A stretch of DNA of 64,000 bases. It comes from Chthonomonas sp. GTDB taxonomy: Bacteria; Armatimonadota; Fimbriimonadia; Fimbriimonadales; Fimbriimonadaceae. Shown in pieces: positions 1 to 8,445 of the stretch. Below the pieces are notes generated by a model. The model saw nothing but the letters and a program-made list of their open reading frames with translations, was not told where the DNA came from and ran no database searches. The position numbers and the translations under genes are program-made. Each line of letters opens with the position of its first letter. Within the stretch, counting starts at the first letter, position 1. Location of the stretch: contig JAEURQ010000004.1 of the NCBI GenBank assembly GCA_016788425.1, positions 310,001 to 374,000 on the forward strand, written 5' to 3'.

Positions 1-140
1 TTTCGGCCCTTGTTGCCGCCGCCCGCGAAGCCGGTGAGGTCGTCGCGCTTGATCCACAACTCCACGCCCAACTGCTCGCTCAGGCGGGGGAGCAGATGGC
101 ACGGCGTTGGGGCACAGATTAGCGGCGTTCGTGGCAACAT
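1..140 (-). CDS. D-cysteine desulfhydrase / ACC deaminase family PLP enzyme, N-terminal fragment
   Basis: Only the first 46 codons lie in the window; the gene runs off the left edge. Reading the minus strand from an ATG at 140 gives a peptide containing [19 protein letters not shown], then IKRDDLTG and GGGNKGR. This order ([23 protein letters not shown]) is the N-terminus of the fold-type II PLP enzymes that include D-cysteine desulfhydrase and 1-aminocyclopropane-1-carboxylate deaminase. The Lys of GGNK is the expected PLP Schiff-base residue. The two activities cannot be told apart from this fragment. The usual Thr after GGNK is Gly here. Confidence 0.75.
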   Translation of the reverse strand, partial: MLPRTPLICAPTPCHLLPRLSEQLGVELWIKRDDLTGFAGGGNKGR

Positions 141-278
141 TCTCGTTCAAGGTACCCGGCAAAAGTCGCGGTTTCGTGGCCGCCCAAGCCGATTGGCCCC
201 CGACTTGCACCGTTACACCCTGTCGGACGATTCCGGAGTCCGGCCAACCAACCTAATACTGCAATGATAAGGAGAGAG

Positions 279-307
279 GCACCCAGCTTGCTGGGTGCTA
301 TTTTTTT
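279..307 (+). terminator. Intrinsic terminator on the plus strand
   Basis: A perfect 9-bp stem (GCACCCAGC, two-base loop, GCTGGGTGC) is followed by TA and seven T. The T-tract is on the plus strand, yet both neighbouring genes are on the minus strand, and the T-tract overlaps the stop codon of the MFS gene. On the minus strand the hairpin is followed only by a CT-rich stretch, so it is a weak terminator for that gene. Confidence 0.7.
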
Positions 308-1541
308 ACGTCGCAGACTCGGCGGGCGGCACCGGTCGCAGACCCCAGGCCGCGAACGCCGGAATGAGGATGAGTCCGCCGCCGAGCAGGTACGGGTAGG
401 CCGGGTTCTTTTGAAACAACGGGTTGCTGACAATCGGGCCGACAGTCCGGGCCAGCGCGCCCAGCGCCATCGAGATGCCAAAGATTCCGCCTTGCATGGT
501 GATCGGCGCATTATGCGAGGTGAGCGCACTGAGGCTCGGATTCGCGAGGCCGTTGCCGATACCAATGAGCGCGACAACGATCAGCGTCGGCGCCCAGAGC
601 GTGCCGTGTGGCACCAGCAGGAGCCCGATCGCGGTGATGAGGAACCCCCACTTCACCAGATTGATCTCGCCAAAGCGCTTGATGGCCGGGCCGACCAGCC
701 CGCCTTGCATAATGGCGGCGACCACGCCGACGAAGGTGAGCACCCAACCGCCGGCGACCTTCGCCTGTTCGGCCGTGAGTTGGTAGTTCGAGCGAGGACT
801 CTCCAAAAGCTGGAAGTACGTTGTCTCGAGGTTGGTGAACCCGAGCGAGAGCACAAAGCTCATGATGAGCAGCAAGCGCAGCTGCGGGTAGGTCCATGCG
901 AGTCGGAAATTTTGCCAGAGCGATGGCGCGTCTTTGCCCAGGTTCTCGCGGGGAGATTCGGCCAGCCCGAACTGGATAAACAGCACGTTGACCAGAATCA
1001 GCGCCGCACCGACATAGCCGAGCAGGGCCGGCGAATCCTTGCCGAGATGAAGCAGGAGCACGCCGAGCGGCGGCCCCAAGACGAAGCCCAATCCAAATGC
1101 CGCGCCAATCATGCCGAGGCCCTTGCCGCGGTTCTCGGGCGTGGTCACGTCGGCCACATAGGCAAACGCCACCCCAAGATTCGCCGCGCCGATGCCGGTC
1201 ATCAGGCGCGACACCATGATCAGCGAGAAGCTGGTCGCGTTGGCATAGATCAGGTAGCCAATCAGCGTGAAAATAGCCGACCAAAGCAGCACGATTTTGC
1301 GGCCGCGGGCATCGCTCAGGCGACCCATGATCGGCGAGATAATCAGCTGCGCTAGCGAGAAAATGGCGAGCGAAAAGCCCACGAGCATGCCCAGTTGCAC
1401 GCTATCTGACAATGGGTTGACGCCGAGAACTTGCGCCGCGAGTTGCTTGCCGCGAATCTGCAAGTCCGGAATGAACATCCCGAACCCCAGCATGTCGAGG
1501 AAAACGGTGAGGAAGATGCCGAACAGGGCGTTCTTTCTCAA
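306..1541 (-). CDS. MFS drug-efflux-like transporter (DHA1/TetA type)
   Basis: A 411-residue membrane protein with about 12 hydrophobic segments, the normal length for a drug:proton antiporter. MFS motif A appears as GRLSDARGRK near residues 73-82, between helices 2 and 3, and a motif C-like GPPLGVLLL follows in helix 5. The first helix (FGIFLTVFLDMLGFGMFIPD) resembles tetracycline-efflux relatives, but the substrate cannot be read from sequence. The start is a TTG at 1541; a GAGG about nine bases upstream supports it. The next gene is divergent. Confidence 0.88.
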   Translation of the reverse strand: MRKNALFGIFLTVFLDMLGFGMFIPDLQIRGKQLAAQVLGVNPLSDSVQLGMLVGFSLAIFSLAQLIISPIMGRLSDARGRKIVLLWSAIFTLIGYLIYANATSFSLIMVSRLMTGIGAANLGVAFAYVADVTTPENRGKGLGMIGAAFGLGFVLGPPLGVLLLHLGKDSPALLGYVGAALILVNVLFIQFGLAESPRENLGKDAPSLWQNFRLAWTYPQLRLLLIMSFVLSLGFTNLETTYFQLLESPRSNYQLTAEQAKVAGGWVLTFVGVVAAIMQGGLVGPAIKRFGEINLVKWGFLITAIGLLLVPHGTLWAPTLIVVALIGIGNGLANPSLSALTSHNAPITMQGGIFGISMALGALARTVGPIVSNPLFQKNPAYPYLLGGGLILIPAFAAWGLRPVPPAESAT

Positions 1542-1608
1542 AGCGAAAACCTCGGGTGGGGGATCATAGGTTCACTTTGACATGAAAGTGCCGACATAAT
1601 TGTTAACC

Positions 1609-2070
1609 ATGACCCGCGTGCTGTTCGTCTGCCTCGGCAATATCTGTCGGAGCCCCATCGCCGAAGCGATCTTCGCGGATGAGGTGGAGGCGCGTGGACT
1701 CGAAGCCGACTACGACTGGGATTCGGCGGGCACCGGCGGCTGGCACGAAGGCGAAACCCCCGACCCGCGCAGCATCGCGATATTGGCCAAGCACGGCCAC
1801 AATTGGCGGAGCCGGGCGCGCAAACTTCTGGTGAAAGACCTGGCCGAATTCGACCTGCTCGTCGCCATGGACCGCTCCAACTTGGCCGATATACGCGGCG
1901 TCCCCGGCGCCGACGCCAGCCGTATTCGGTTGTTGCTGGATGGCCCGGTCAGCGAGGTCCCCGACCCCTATTACGGTGGTCCCGAAGGGTTCGAGAAAGT
2001 GTATCAGTTGGTCCGCGGTGGCGTGCTCAAGCTCCTGGACGAGCTTGAAGCCAGCCGTAAGTCGGCCTAG
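1609..2070 (+). CDS. Low-molecular-weight protein-tyrosine phosphatase
   Basis: A cytosolic phosphatase of 153 residues, typical of the LMW-PTP family. The P-loop CLGNICRSP (C-x5-R-S) lies at residues 7-15 and the general-acid Asp is in the DPYYGG motif near the C-terminus. Family members dephosphorylate protein tyrosines (Wzb/YwlE types, the latter on arginine). The ATG at 1609 puts the P-loop at the usual distance from the N-terminus; a TTG three codons upstream is less likely. The TAG stop overlaps the metG stop tail-to-tail by four bases. No partner kinase gene is nearby. Confidence 0.92.
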   Translation: MTRVLFVCLGNICRSPIAEAIFADEVEARGLEADYDWDSAGTGGWHEGETPDPRSIAILAKHGHNWRSRARKLLVKDLAEFDLLVAMDRSNLADIRGVPGADASRIRLLLDGPVSEVPDPYYGGPEGFEKVYQLVRGGVLKLLDELEASRKSA

Positions 2071-4010
2071 TGAACGCTGGTGCCTTCGGGTGCCTCGGCT
2101 TCCGGCTGCAGCAGAATCGCGGTTCCGTCGGGGCCATCGGCGGCCAGAATCATGCCTTGACTTTCGTGACCCATCAGCTTGGCGGGCTTGAGGTTGGCCA
2201 CCACAATGACCTGGCGGCCCACAAGGTCGGCGGGCTCGTAGCTGGCGCGGATTCCGGCTAAGACTTGCCGTCGCTCCTCGCCCAAAATCACCTGCAACTT
2301 CACAAGCTTTTGGCTGCCTTCCACCGGTTCGGCTTCGAGAATACGCGCCACTTGGAGCTTCACTTTCATAAAGTCGGTGATGTCAATTTCGGCGGGTTGC
2401 TCGAACTTCGGCTTTTCCTTCTTCGGGGCGGGCGCCGCAGGGGCGGCGGGTGCTTGGGGCTTTTCGGTTTCCATAAGTTTCAGGTCAATGCGGGGGAACA
2501 TGGGGCTCGGCTCCAGGACCTTGCCGCCCACGTTCATGGTTGCGGGGTCGCCAATTCGCGACCACTCGGTGAGCATTTGCGTGGCGTCGTATCCCAGTTG
2601 GCGGGCGAGCTCGTTGGCCGCGCTCGGCATAAACGGGCGGATCATGCCCTCGGCCGATCGCAGCATAAACAGCATCGTCGCGAGAACGGCGGACAACCGG
2701 GCGTCGCCTTCTTTGGCCAGGGTCCAAGGCGCGGCTTCGGCGATGTAGCGGTTGAGTTCGCGGACCACTTCCAACGCGCTGTTGAGGGCCAAATTGTAGC
2801 GGTGCGTCGCGAAGTGAGCCGCGGCTTCGTCGCGAAGCTGCACTACTCGCGCAACCTGCGCGGCTTCCGGAGCAGCGGTGGGCACCACGCCCTCGGCGAA
2901 CTTGTGCACCATGCTCAAGCTGCGATTCAGCGCATTGCCAAGGTCGTTCGCAAGGTCGGCGTTAAAGTTCTTCGCGATCTCGTCGAGCGTAAAGTTGGAG
3001 TCGCTTTCGAAGGGCAGAACGCGAATAAGCGAGAACCGCAACGCGTCCACCGCCATCTCGTCCGAGCAGCCCATCCGCCGGAAGAAAGCCATGATCTCGT
3101 TGTGGCCGAGCACGTTGCCCAGCGACTTGCTCATCTTGGCGTCGTTAAACGTAAACCAGCCGTGAGCCACGACCGAAGTCGGGAGCGGGAGGTCCGCGCC
3201 CATGAGCATCGCTGGCCATAGCGTGGCGTGAAAACGGGTGAGAATCTCCTTGCCCATCCAGTGGATGTCGGCGGGCCAAAGCTCCTCCCAACCGGCGTTC
3301 GGCCAACCGCTCGCGGCGAGGTAGTTGATCAGCGCGTCGAACCAAACGTAGATGACCTTGCTATCGTCGCCGGGGACGGGGATGCCCCAACCCGGATTGC
3401 TGCGCGAAACGCACATGTCGCGGAGGCCCTGCTTGATGAAACTGACGACCTCGTTTTTGCGGCTCTCGGGCAAAATCCAGTTCGGCTCGGCCTCAATCTT
3501 GGCGAGCAGCGGCTCGGCAAACGCGCTCAGGCGGAAGAAATAGTTCTCCTCGCTGACCCACCGCACTTCGTTGCCATCGGGACTCTTGCCGTCCACCAGA
3601 TCGCTTTCCTTGACGAAGGTTTCCGCCGAGACGTCATACCAACCCTCGTATTTGTCCAGGAAGATATGGCCGTTTTCTTGGAGCTTGGCAAACAGCGCTT
3701 GGGCGGCTTCGTAGTGGCGCTGGCTCGACGTGCGGAAGAAGATGTCCACGTCGCAACCGGTGTCGCGCGCGCAGTCGGCAAAGGTCGCGCTGATGCGGTC
3801 CACAAAAGCCTGCGTCGTTTCGCCCGCGGTGGCCGCCGCCTCCATCACTTTGGTTCCGTTTTCGTCGGTGCCGGTGAGGAACACGGCTTCGCGCCCGTGC
3901 ATTTGCTGGTAACGCTTCACCACGTCCGCCGCCATCATGGTCAGCGCGTGGCCCGCGTGCGGCACGCTATTGACGTAATAGATCGGGGTCGTGACGTAAA
4001 ACTTCTTCAT
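2067..4010 (-). CDS. metG: Methionyl-tRNA synthetase
   Basis: A class I aminoacyl-tRNA synthetase of 647 residues that charges tRNA-Met. The HIGH-type signature is HAGH near residue 20 (YYVNSVPHAGHAL) and the KMSKS loop is KMSKSLGN near residue 300. The connective peptide lacks the CxxC zinc knuckles of the E. coli type. A C-terminal EMAP/Arc1-like tRNA-binding domain (DFMKVKLQVARI to MILAA) follows a Pro/Ala/Lys linker. The start is the ATG at 4010, which begins MKKFYVTTPIYYVNS; an in-frame upstream extension has no support. Divergent from the Rieske gene. Confidence 0.97.
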   Translation of the reverse strand: MKKFYVTTPIYYVNSVPHAGHALTMMAADVVKRYQQMHGREAVFLTGTDENGTKVMEAAATAGETTQAFVDRISATFADCARDTGCDVDIFFRTSSQRHYEAAQALFAKLQENGHIFLDKYEGWYDVSAETFVKESDLVDGKSPDGNEVRWVSEENYFFRLSAFAEPLLAKIEAEPNWILPESRKNEVVSFIKQGLRDMCVSRSNPGWGIPVPGDDSKVIYVWFDALINYLAASGWPNAGWEELWPADIHWMGKEILTRFHATLWPAMLMGADLPLPTSVVAHGWFTFNDAKMSKSLGNVLGHNEIMAFFRRMGCSDEMAVDALRFSLIRVLPFESDSNFTLDEIAKNFNADLANDLGNALNRSLSMVHKFAEGVVPTAAPEAAQVARVVQLRDEAAAHFATHRYNLALNSALEVVRELNRYIAEAAPWTLAKEGDARLSAVLATMLFMLRSAEGMIRPFMPSAANELARQLGYDATQMLTEWSRIGDPATMNVGGKVLEPSPMFPRIDLKLMETEKPQAPAAPAAPAPKKEKPKFEQPAEIDITDFMKVKLQVARILEAEPVEGSQKLVKLQVILGEERRQVLAGIRASYEPADLVGRQVIVVANLKPAKLMGHESQGMILAADGPDGTAILLQPEAEAPEGTSVH

Positions 4011-4071
4011 GCGGGGCCAGCAACCATTATGGCAGTTCGGGTCTAAAGCAAGGCGTGAGTAAACTCGCAGC

Positions 4072-5199
4072 ATGGATCCGCGCCTGACTGTTGACCCCGA
4101 AATCGCGAAAGCCTGGACGCTGCCAGGCTCGTTCTATCACGATCCGGCGCTGTTTGAGCGGAGCAAGAACGAAGTGTTTGGGCGGGCGTGGCACTTTCTG
4201 GGCGACACCGACGACCTGCGCGCGCCGGGCACCGTCAAGCCGATCACGCTGCTCGAAGGTTTTTTGGATGAGCCGCTGGTGCTCACCCGCGACACCAGCG
4301 ACACGCTGCACCTGTTGAGCAACGTCTGCACGCATCGCGGCATGAAGGTGTGCGAAGGGCTGAGCAATGAGCGCTTTTTGCGGTGTCGCTACCACGGGCG
4401 TCGCTTTGGGCTGGACGGCCGGTTTCAGCATATGCCCGAGTTTGAGGGCGTTTGCGATTTTCCCGGCGAGAACGATCACTTGACGGCGGTGCCGTTTGCC
4501 CAGTGGGATAAGTTGCTCTTCGCGAGCATCTGGCCGGAAGCGCCGTTCGCCGACGTGTTTCGCCCGGTTATGGAGCGGGTTGGGTGGCTACCGCTCAACG
4601 AGTTCAAGTTCTCGCCCGAGCGGTCGCGCGACTATCTGGTGCGGGCGCACTGGGCGCTGTACGTGGAGAACTACTTGGAGGGCCTCCATATTCCGTTTAT
4701 CCACGCCGAGCTCAACGCGCAATTGGACTTTGCCGGTTACACGACCGAGATGTTTGAGCACGGCAACCTGCAGTTAGGTCGGGCGAGCGGCGCGGATGGC
4801 ATCTTCAACTTGCCCACATCGTCCCCGGATCATGGCGAGCGCATTTCGGCCTACTACTTCTGGATGTTCCCGAACTTGATGCTGAACTTCTACCCATGGG
4901 GGCTGAGCGTGAACGTGATTCAGCCAATTAACCCCGAACTGACGAAGGTGAGATTCCTTTGCTATGTGTGGGATGAAAGCAAGATTGAGGAAGGCGCCGG
5001 GGCCGCCCTCGACCGCGTGGAGCGGGAAGATGAGGTGGTGGTTGAACTCGTGCAAAAGGGGTTGAAGTCCCGATTTTATGACCGCGGTCGGTTCAGTGCC
5101 ACAAAAGAACAGGGCACCCACCAATTTCAGCGGCTTCTTGCGAAAAATTTAACAAAATCCCCTAGTGATCGAGGGGCGTCGGGCCAAAGATTCACTTAA
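4072..5199 (+). CDS. Rieske non-heme iron oxygenase, alpha-subunit type
   Basis: A 375-residue ring-hydroxylating oxygenase-like protein. The Rieske [2Fe-2S] ligands are CTH near residue 86 and CRYH about 18 residues later. The mononuclear iron site is seen in NYLEGLHIPFIH (Asn, then H-x4-H). These proteins take electrons from a separate reductase to hydroxylate aromatic, amine or sterol-like substrates. No reductase or ferredoxin gene is adjacent, so the substrate is unknown. The PilZ-like gene starts nine bases after the stop, suggesting one transcript. Confidence 0.9.
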   Translation: MDPRLTVDPEIAKAWTLPGSFYHDPALFERSKNEVFGRAWHFLGDTDDLRAPGTVKPITLLEGFLDEPLVLTRDTSDTLHLLSNVCTHRGMKVCEGLSNERFLRCRYHGRRFGLDGRFQHMPEFEGVCDFPGENDHLTAVPFAQWDKLLFASIWPEAPFADVFRPVMERVGWLPLNEFKFSPERSRDYLVRAHWALYVENYLEGLHIPFIHAELNAQLDFAGYTTEMFEHGNLQLGRASGADGIFNLPTSSPDHGERISAYYFWMFPNLMLNFYPWGLSVNVIQPINPELTKVRFLCYVWDESKIEEGAGAALDRVEREDEVVVELVQKGLKSRFYDRGRFSATKEQGTHQFQRLLAKNLTKSPSDRGASGQRFT

Positions 5200-5208
5200 G
5201 GATCACTT

Positions 5209-5817
5209 ATGCCCGCGAATTTTGAATTCCTGACCGATTACCGCATCAGCCTTTGCACGCCTGGTACGGATCATTGGGTCTCGGGTTATGTGAGAATGGT
5301 GGACGGAACTTCGGTTCAGATCGAGTGTCCGCAAGCCCAGCAGTTTGCCGGCGTGAGCAAGTTGACTTGTTACGTTGTGCAGCATGGGCGGCGGATTGAT
5401 TTCACCGCCACGGTGCAAGAACTGACGAAAGACGGCCTGTTTATCAAGCTCAACTTTGATCTGCGCATCACGCCTTGCGAACAGGTGGGTCGCTACGAGG
5501 TGCAGCTTCGGCCATCGGCCCGGATCAACGGCGTCTCCATAGGGGTGCGGGTGCTGGATATCAGCGTAAACGGCATTGGGCTGCAAGTCTCCAACCACGT
5601 CGCGGTGGGCTCGGAACTCGTGATTGATTTCTCGCTCGAATCCGGATTGCTTCGTGTCCCCTTTGTGGTGCGACACTGCGAGCCCTCGCCGAGCGGAACT
5701 TCTTACCAACTGGGCGCGGTCATTGATACCCACGAAAAGATGGTCGCCACGCGCTTCCAAACATTCGCGCAATCTTTCGATCCTTTCCTCAATTCCGTGC
5801 GCAAGCGCGCGAGCTAA
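5209..5817 (+). CDS. PilZ-like domain protein
   Basis: A 202-residue soluble protein. The C-terminal half carries VLDISVNGIGLQV, which fits the (D/N)-x-S-x-x-G motif of PilZ c-di-GMP receptors, preceded by an Arg-containing stretch (RYEVQLRPSARIN) where RxxxR is expected but is imperfect. The N-terminal half resembles the beta-barrel (YcgR-N type) that often precedes PilZ. c-di-GMP binding is therefore possible but not assured. A GGDEF protein is encoded at 34.9-36.8 kb. Closely follows the Rieske gene. Confidence 0.7.
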   Translation: MPANFEFLTDYRISLCTPGTDHWVSGYVRMVDGTSVQIECPQAQQFAGVSKLTCYVVQHGRRIDFTATVQELTKDGLFIKLNFDLRITPCEQVGRYEVQLRPSARINGVSIGVRVLDISVNGIGLQVSNHVAVGSELVIDFSLESGLLRVPFVVRHCEPSPSGTSYQLGAVIDTHEKMVATRFQTFAQSFDPFLNSVRKRAS

Positions 5818-5868
5818 AGTTCACAACTTGGCTGAGGTTTTGGCCGTAATCTGCCAACAATTTGCAGT

Positions 5869-6783
5869 ATGAGCGCATTGGCTCTTGAAGCAAAGAACCT
5901 CCACATCCAATATCGCCAGAAAGATGGCAAGGTTGTCGAGGCGGTTCGCGACCTGAGTTTCTCGGTTTCTCCTGGTGAAGTCGTCGGATTCCTCGGCCCC
6001 AACGGGGCCGGGAAGAGTAGCACGATTAAGCACCTGATGGGCTTTCAAGAAGCGAAGTTCGGCGAGGCGCTGGTGTTCGGCGAAAAAGCTGGCCAACCGT
6101 CGGCCAATGCCAAAATTGGCTACCTCCCCGAAGTCGCGCTCTACTATCCATTTTTGACACCGCTGGAAACGCTTAAGCTGTACGGCGAAGTGCAAGGCTT
6201 ACGCGGCGCCGCGTTGCAAAAGGAAGCCTGCGAACTGCTGGAAATCGTCGGCCTGAGCCATGCCCTCAAGAAGCAAAACCGCACCCTGAGCAAGGGCATG
6301 CTGCAGCGAGTTGGCATCGCGCAAAGCCTGCTGGGCTCGCCGCAACTCCTCATCCTTGACGAGGTGACCAGCGGTCTCGACCCGGTCGGCCGAAAAGAAC
6401 TGCGCAACCTGTTGCTAGAACGCAAACGCAACGGCGCGACCCTCTTTTTTAGCAGTCATGAGTTGGCCGAAGTAGAGATGCTTTGCGATCGCCTGCTGCT
6501 GATTCACCAAGGCAAGCTTGTCGAAGAACGCGACTTGCCGACTCTGAAAAACGAGCTGAGAAATTACGCGATTGAGTTCGCCGGACATACCAACCTCACG
6601 GACCTAGCCGATCACATTGACAAGACTGGTGCCCAATCCCAGCGCGCAACCTTCGGCAATAAGGAATTGCTGATTCAGGCCGTCGCCAGGATCAACCAAG
6701 CGGGCGGCCAGATCATTGATCTTGTCTCGCAAGAAGGCTCGCTCGAAGACTACTTTATTCAAACCATTCAGGAGGCCGCATGA
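5869..6783 (+). CDS. ABC transporter ATP-binding protein
   Basis: A 304-residue nucleotide-binding subunit. It has Walker A GPNGAGKSS near residue 44, the signature LSKGMLQRVGIA, Walker B LLILDEVTSGLDP and a switch His in FFSSHELAEVE. The C-terminal 80 residues are the extension typical of ABC-2 exporters (NatA/CcmA-like). It pairs with the permease that starts at the overlapping ATGA junction (6780-6783), so the two are translationally coupled. The substrate is unknown. Confidence 0.94.
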   Translation: MSALALEAKNLHIQYRQKDGKVVEAVRDLSFSVSPGEVVGFLGPNGAGKSSTIKHLMGFQEAKFGEALVFGEKAGQPSANAKIGYLPEVALYYPFLTPLETLKLYGEVQGLRGAALQKEACELLEIVGLSHALKKQNRTLSKGMLQRVGIAQSLLGSPQLLILDEVTSGLDPVGRKELRNLLLERKRNGATLFFSSHELAEVEMLCDRLLLIHQGKLVEERDLPTLKNELRNYAIEFAGHTNLTDLADHIDKTGAQSQRATFGNKELLIQAVARINQAGGQIIDLVSQEGSLEDYFIQTIQEAA

Positions 6784-7553
6784 CACAAGTTTGGAAAGCC
6801 ATCGCCCGCGGCGTCGTGATCGAAACGATCCGCCGCAAAGACCTTTGGGTAATCGCCATTCTTGGCTTTATCATCATGCTGAGCGCAGGGGCCCTTGGCT
6901 TCTTCGGATTCCAAGGCTTACAGTCGTTCGCCAAGGACCTCGCGGTGAGCGTGCTGGGACTGTTCTCGACGATCATCGCGATCACGACCACCTCGCGGTT
7001 GATGCCCGAGGAGATCAAGAATCGCACGCTGTACCCGCTGCTCGCGCGGCCCATTCGACGCATTGATTTGCTCATCGGCAAGCTCGCCGGAGCCATCGCC
7101 GTGAGCTGGCTGAGCTTCCTTTTGCTCGCCGTGGTGACCGCCGTTTCGCTCGCGATTTTCCGCGTGACGTTCGAGCCGATCATGCTCCAGTACCTGCTGT
7201 GCAAGATGTTTGGACTCGCCGTGGTGTGCGGCGTCACCTTCGCCCTGAGCACCCTCATGACTCCGGCCGCCGCCGCCACGATGAGTTTTATCCTCGCGTT
7301 CGGCAGCAGCATGATCGTGCGGGCGTTGGTCATGGCCAATGACGCCAACCCGGGTGCGGGCGGATTTTTCTTTAAGGCGCTCAACGGCGTGCTTCCGCAA
7401 GTCAATCTTTTCGATCTCGGCAGCCGCGTGGCCAACGACCAGTGGGGCATGGTTCCCATGTGGGTGGTCGGCGCGCTCCTCGCTTATGCGGTCCTCTACA
7501 CCAGCGCCATGCTCGGGGTGTCGTGGCTCAAGTTCCGACGCCAGGCGGTTTAA
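6780..7553 (+). CDS. ABC-2 type transporter permease
   Basis: A 257-residue integral membrane protein with about six hydrophobic segments, the length and layout of ABC-2 permeases. The cytoplasmic loop after helix 2 has MPEEIKNRTLYPLLARPIRR, the typical coupling segment (E-x-x-x-x-T followed by LLARPI) of this family. It overlaps the ATPase gene by four bases and is followed four bases later by a TPR protein gene. Together they probably form an exporter operon. Confidence 0.9.
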   Translation: MTQVWKAIARGVVIETIRRKDLWVIAILGFIIMLSAGALGFFGFQGLQSFAKDLAVSVLGLFSTIIAITTTSRLMPEEIKNRTLYPLLARPIRRIDLLIGKLAGAIAVSWLSFLLLAVVTAVSLAIFRVTFEPIMLQYLLCKMFGLAVVCGVTFALSTLMTPAAAATMSFILAFGSSMIVRALVMANDANPGAGGFFFKALNGVLPQVNLFDLGSRVANDQWGMVPMWVVGALLAYAVLYTSAMLGVSWLKFRRQAV

Positions 7554-7557
7554 GACC

Positions 7558-8445
7558 ATGAAGGCTTTCATTGGTTCGGCTACCGCGCTCGCCGCGCTCA
7601 CCATGGGTGGCATCGCCATTCAGGGCGTGCGTCCGATCGCTAATCCCGACGCGCCGGTTGCCGGGCTGGACGCGCACGAGACGCACGGTTCGCTGTCGCT
7701 GATCGGGCAGTTTCGCACCAGCGTCAGCGGATGGCTGTGGGTTCGCACCGATCTTTATCTGCATAACGGGGTGCAAATGCGCCCGATGCTGGACCAAGAA
7801 AAGCAGCGCAATGTGGTGAGCGAGAACTCCCACGACGGCCTTGACGAAGAGATCGGCCACGCGGCCGTGGTGACCGTCATCCCGAGTCGCGAGCGCGATT
7901 TCCGAGGCATTTTCGGCGACATCGAGCGGGCAACTTCCAGCTACAAAGACATGCGGAATCACTCGCACAACGACCCCAAGGGTGCGTTGCCGCTGTTTCG
8001 GCTGATGACCTGGATTGACCCGCAATTTATCCCCGGTTGGACGGTCGGGGCCTCGGTGATGTGCCGCGAGAAGAACCGCGCCGCTTACGACAAGGCGCTG
8101 GCTTACTTGGAAGAGGGTCTCCGGGCCAACCCCAACAGCATCACCTTGCTCAAGGAAATCGCCTACACCTACGTGCGACCGCTCGACAATTTGAAGGCAG
8201 GGAAGGTGTATCTCGACCGTGCCCGCGCGGCAATCGCGCCCGCCGATGTGAGCCGCATGGACGAGGACACCAAGGTTCACGCGCAGGAAGCCTATCGCTG
8301 GCTGGTGCTCGTAAACCGCGATCTCGGCCTGCGCCGCGAGGCGCTGGACGTCGCGCAAGAAGGGCTCACCAAATTCCCCGGCGACCACCTCATGTCGAGC
8401 GAAGCCGAAAAGCTCAGCCTCCGGCCCCGTCGCCGCACACCCTAA
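7558..8445 (+). CDS. TPR-containing protein, membrane-anchored or exported
   Basis: A 295-residue protein. A hydrophobic N-terminal segment (MKAFIGSATALAALTMGG) may be a signal or anchor. The middle contains His/Asp-rich sequence; the C-terminal half (ALAYLEEGLRANPNSIT, then AGKVYLDRARAAI and ALDVAQEGLTKFPGD) is made of TPR-like helical pairs. I chose the ATG at 7558, four bases after the permease stop. It is probably an accessory of the exporter. Its stop overlaps that of the convergent nuclease gene by four bases. The precise function is unknown. Confidence 0.8.
   Translation: MKAFIGSATALAALTMGGIAIQGVRPIANPDAPVAGLDAHETHGSLSLIGQFRTSVSGWLWVRTDLYLHNGVQMRPMLDQEKQRNVVSENSHDGLDEEIGHAAVVTVIPSRERDFRGIFGDIERATSSYKDMRNHSHNDPKGALPLFRLMTWIDPQFIPGWTVGASVMCREKNRAAYDKALAYLEEGLRANPNSITLLKEIAYTYVRPLDNLKAGKVYLDRARAAIAPADVSRMDEDTKVHAQEAYRWLVLVNRDLGLRREALDVAQEGLTKFPGDHLMSSEAEKLSLRPRRRTP

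Noticed and set aside
177-250. tRNA-like acceptor and CCA end on the plus strand
   Set aside because: The acceptor pairs for six bases and ends in ACCA, but the T-arm lacks the TTCRA motif and its stem does not pair, and positions 8 and 14 are wrong.
264-1355. Plus-strand frame of 363 codons opposite the MFS gene
   Set aside because: The translation is extremely Arg/Gln/Glu/His-rich and motif-free, whereas the minus strand encodes a clear transporter.
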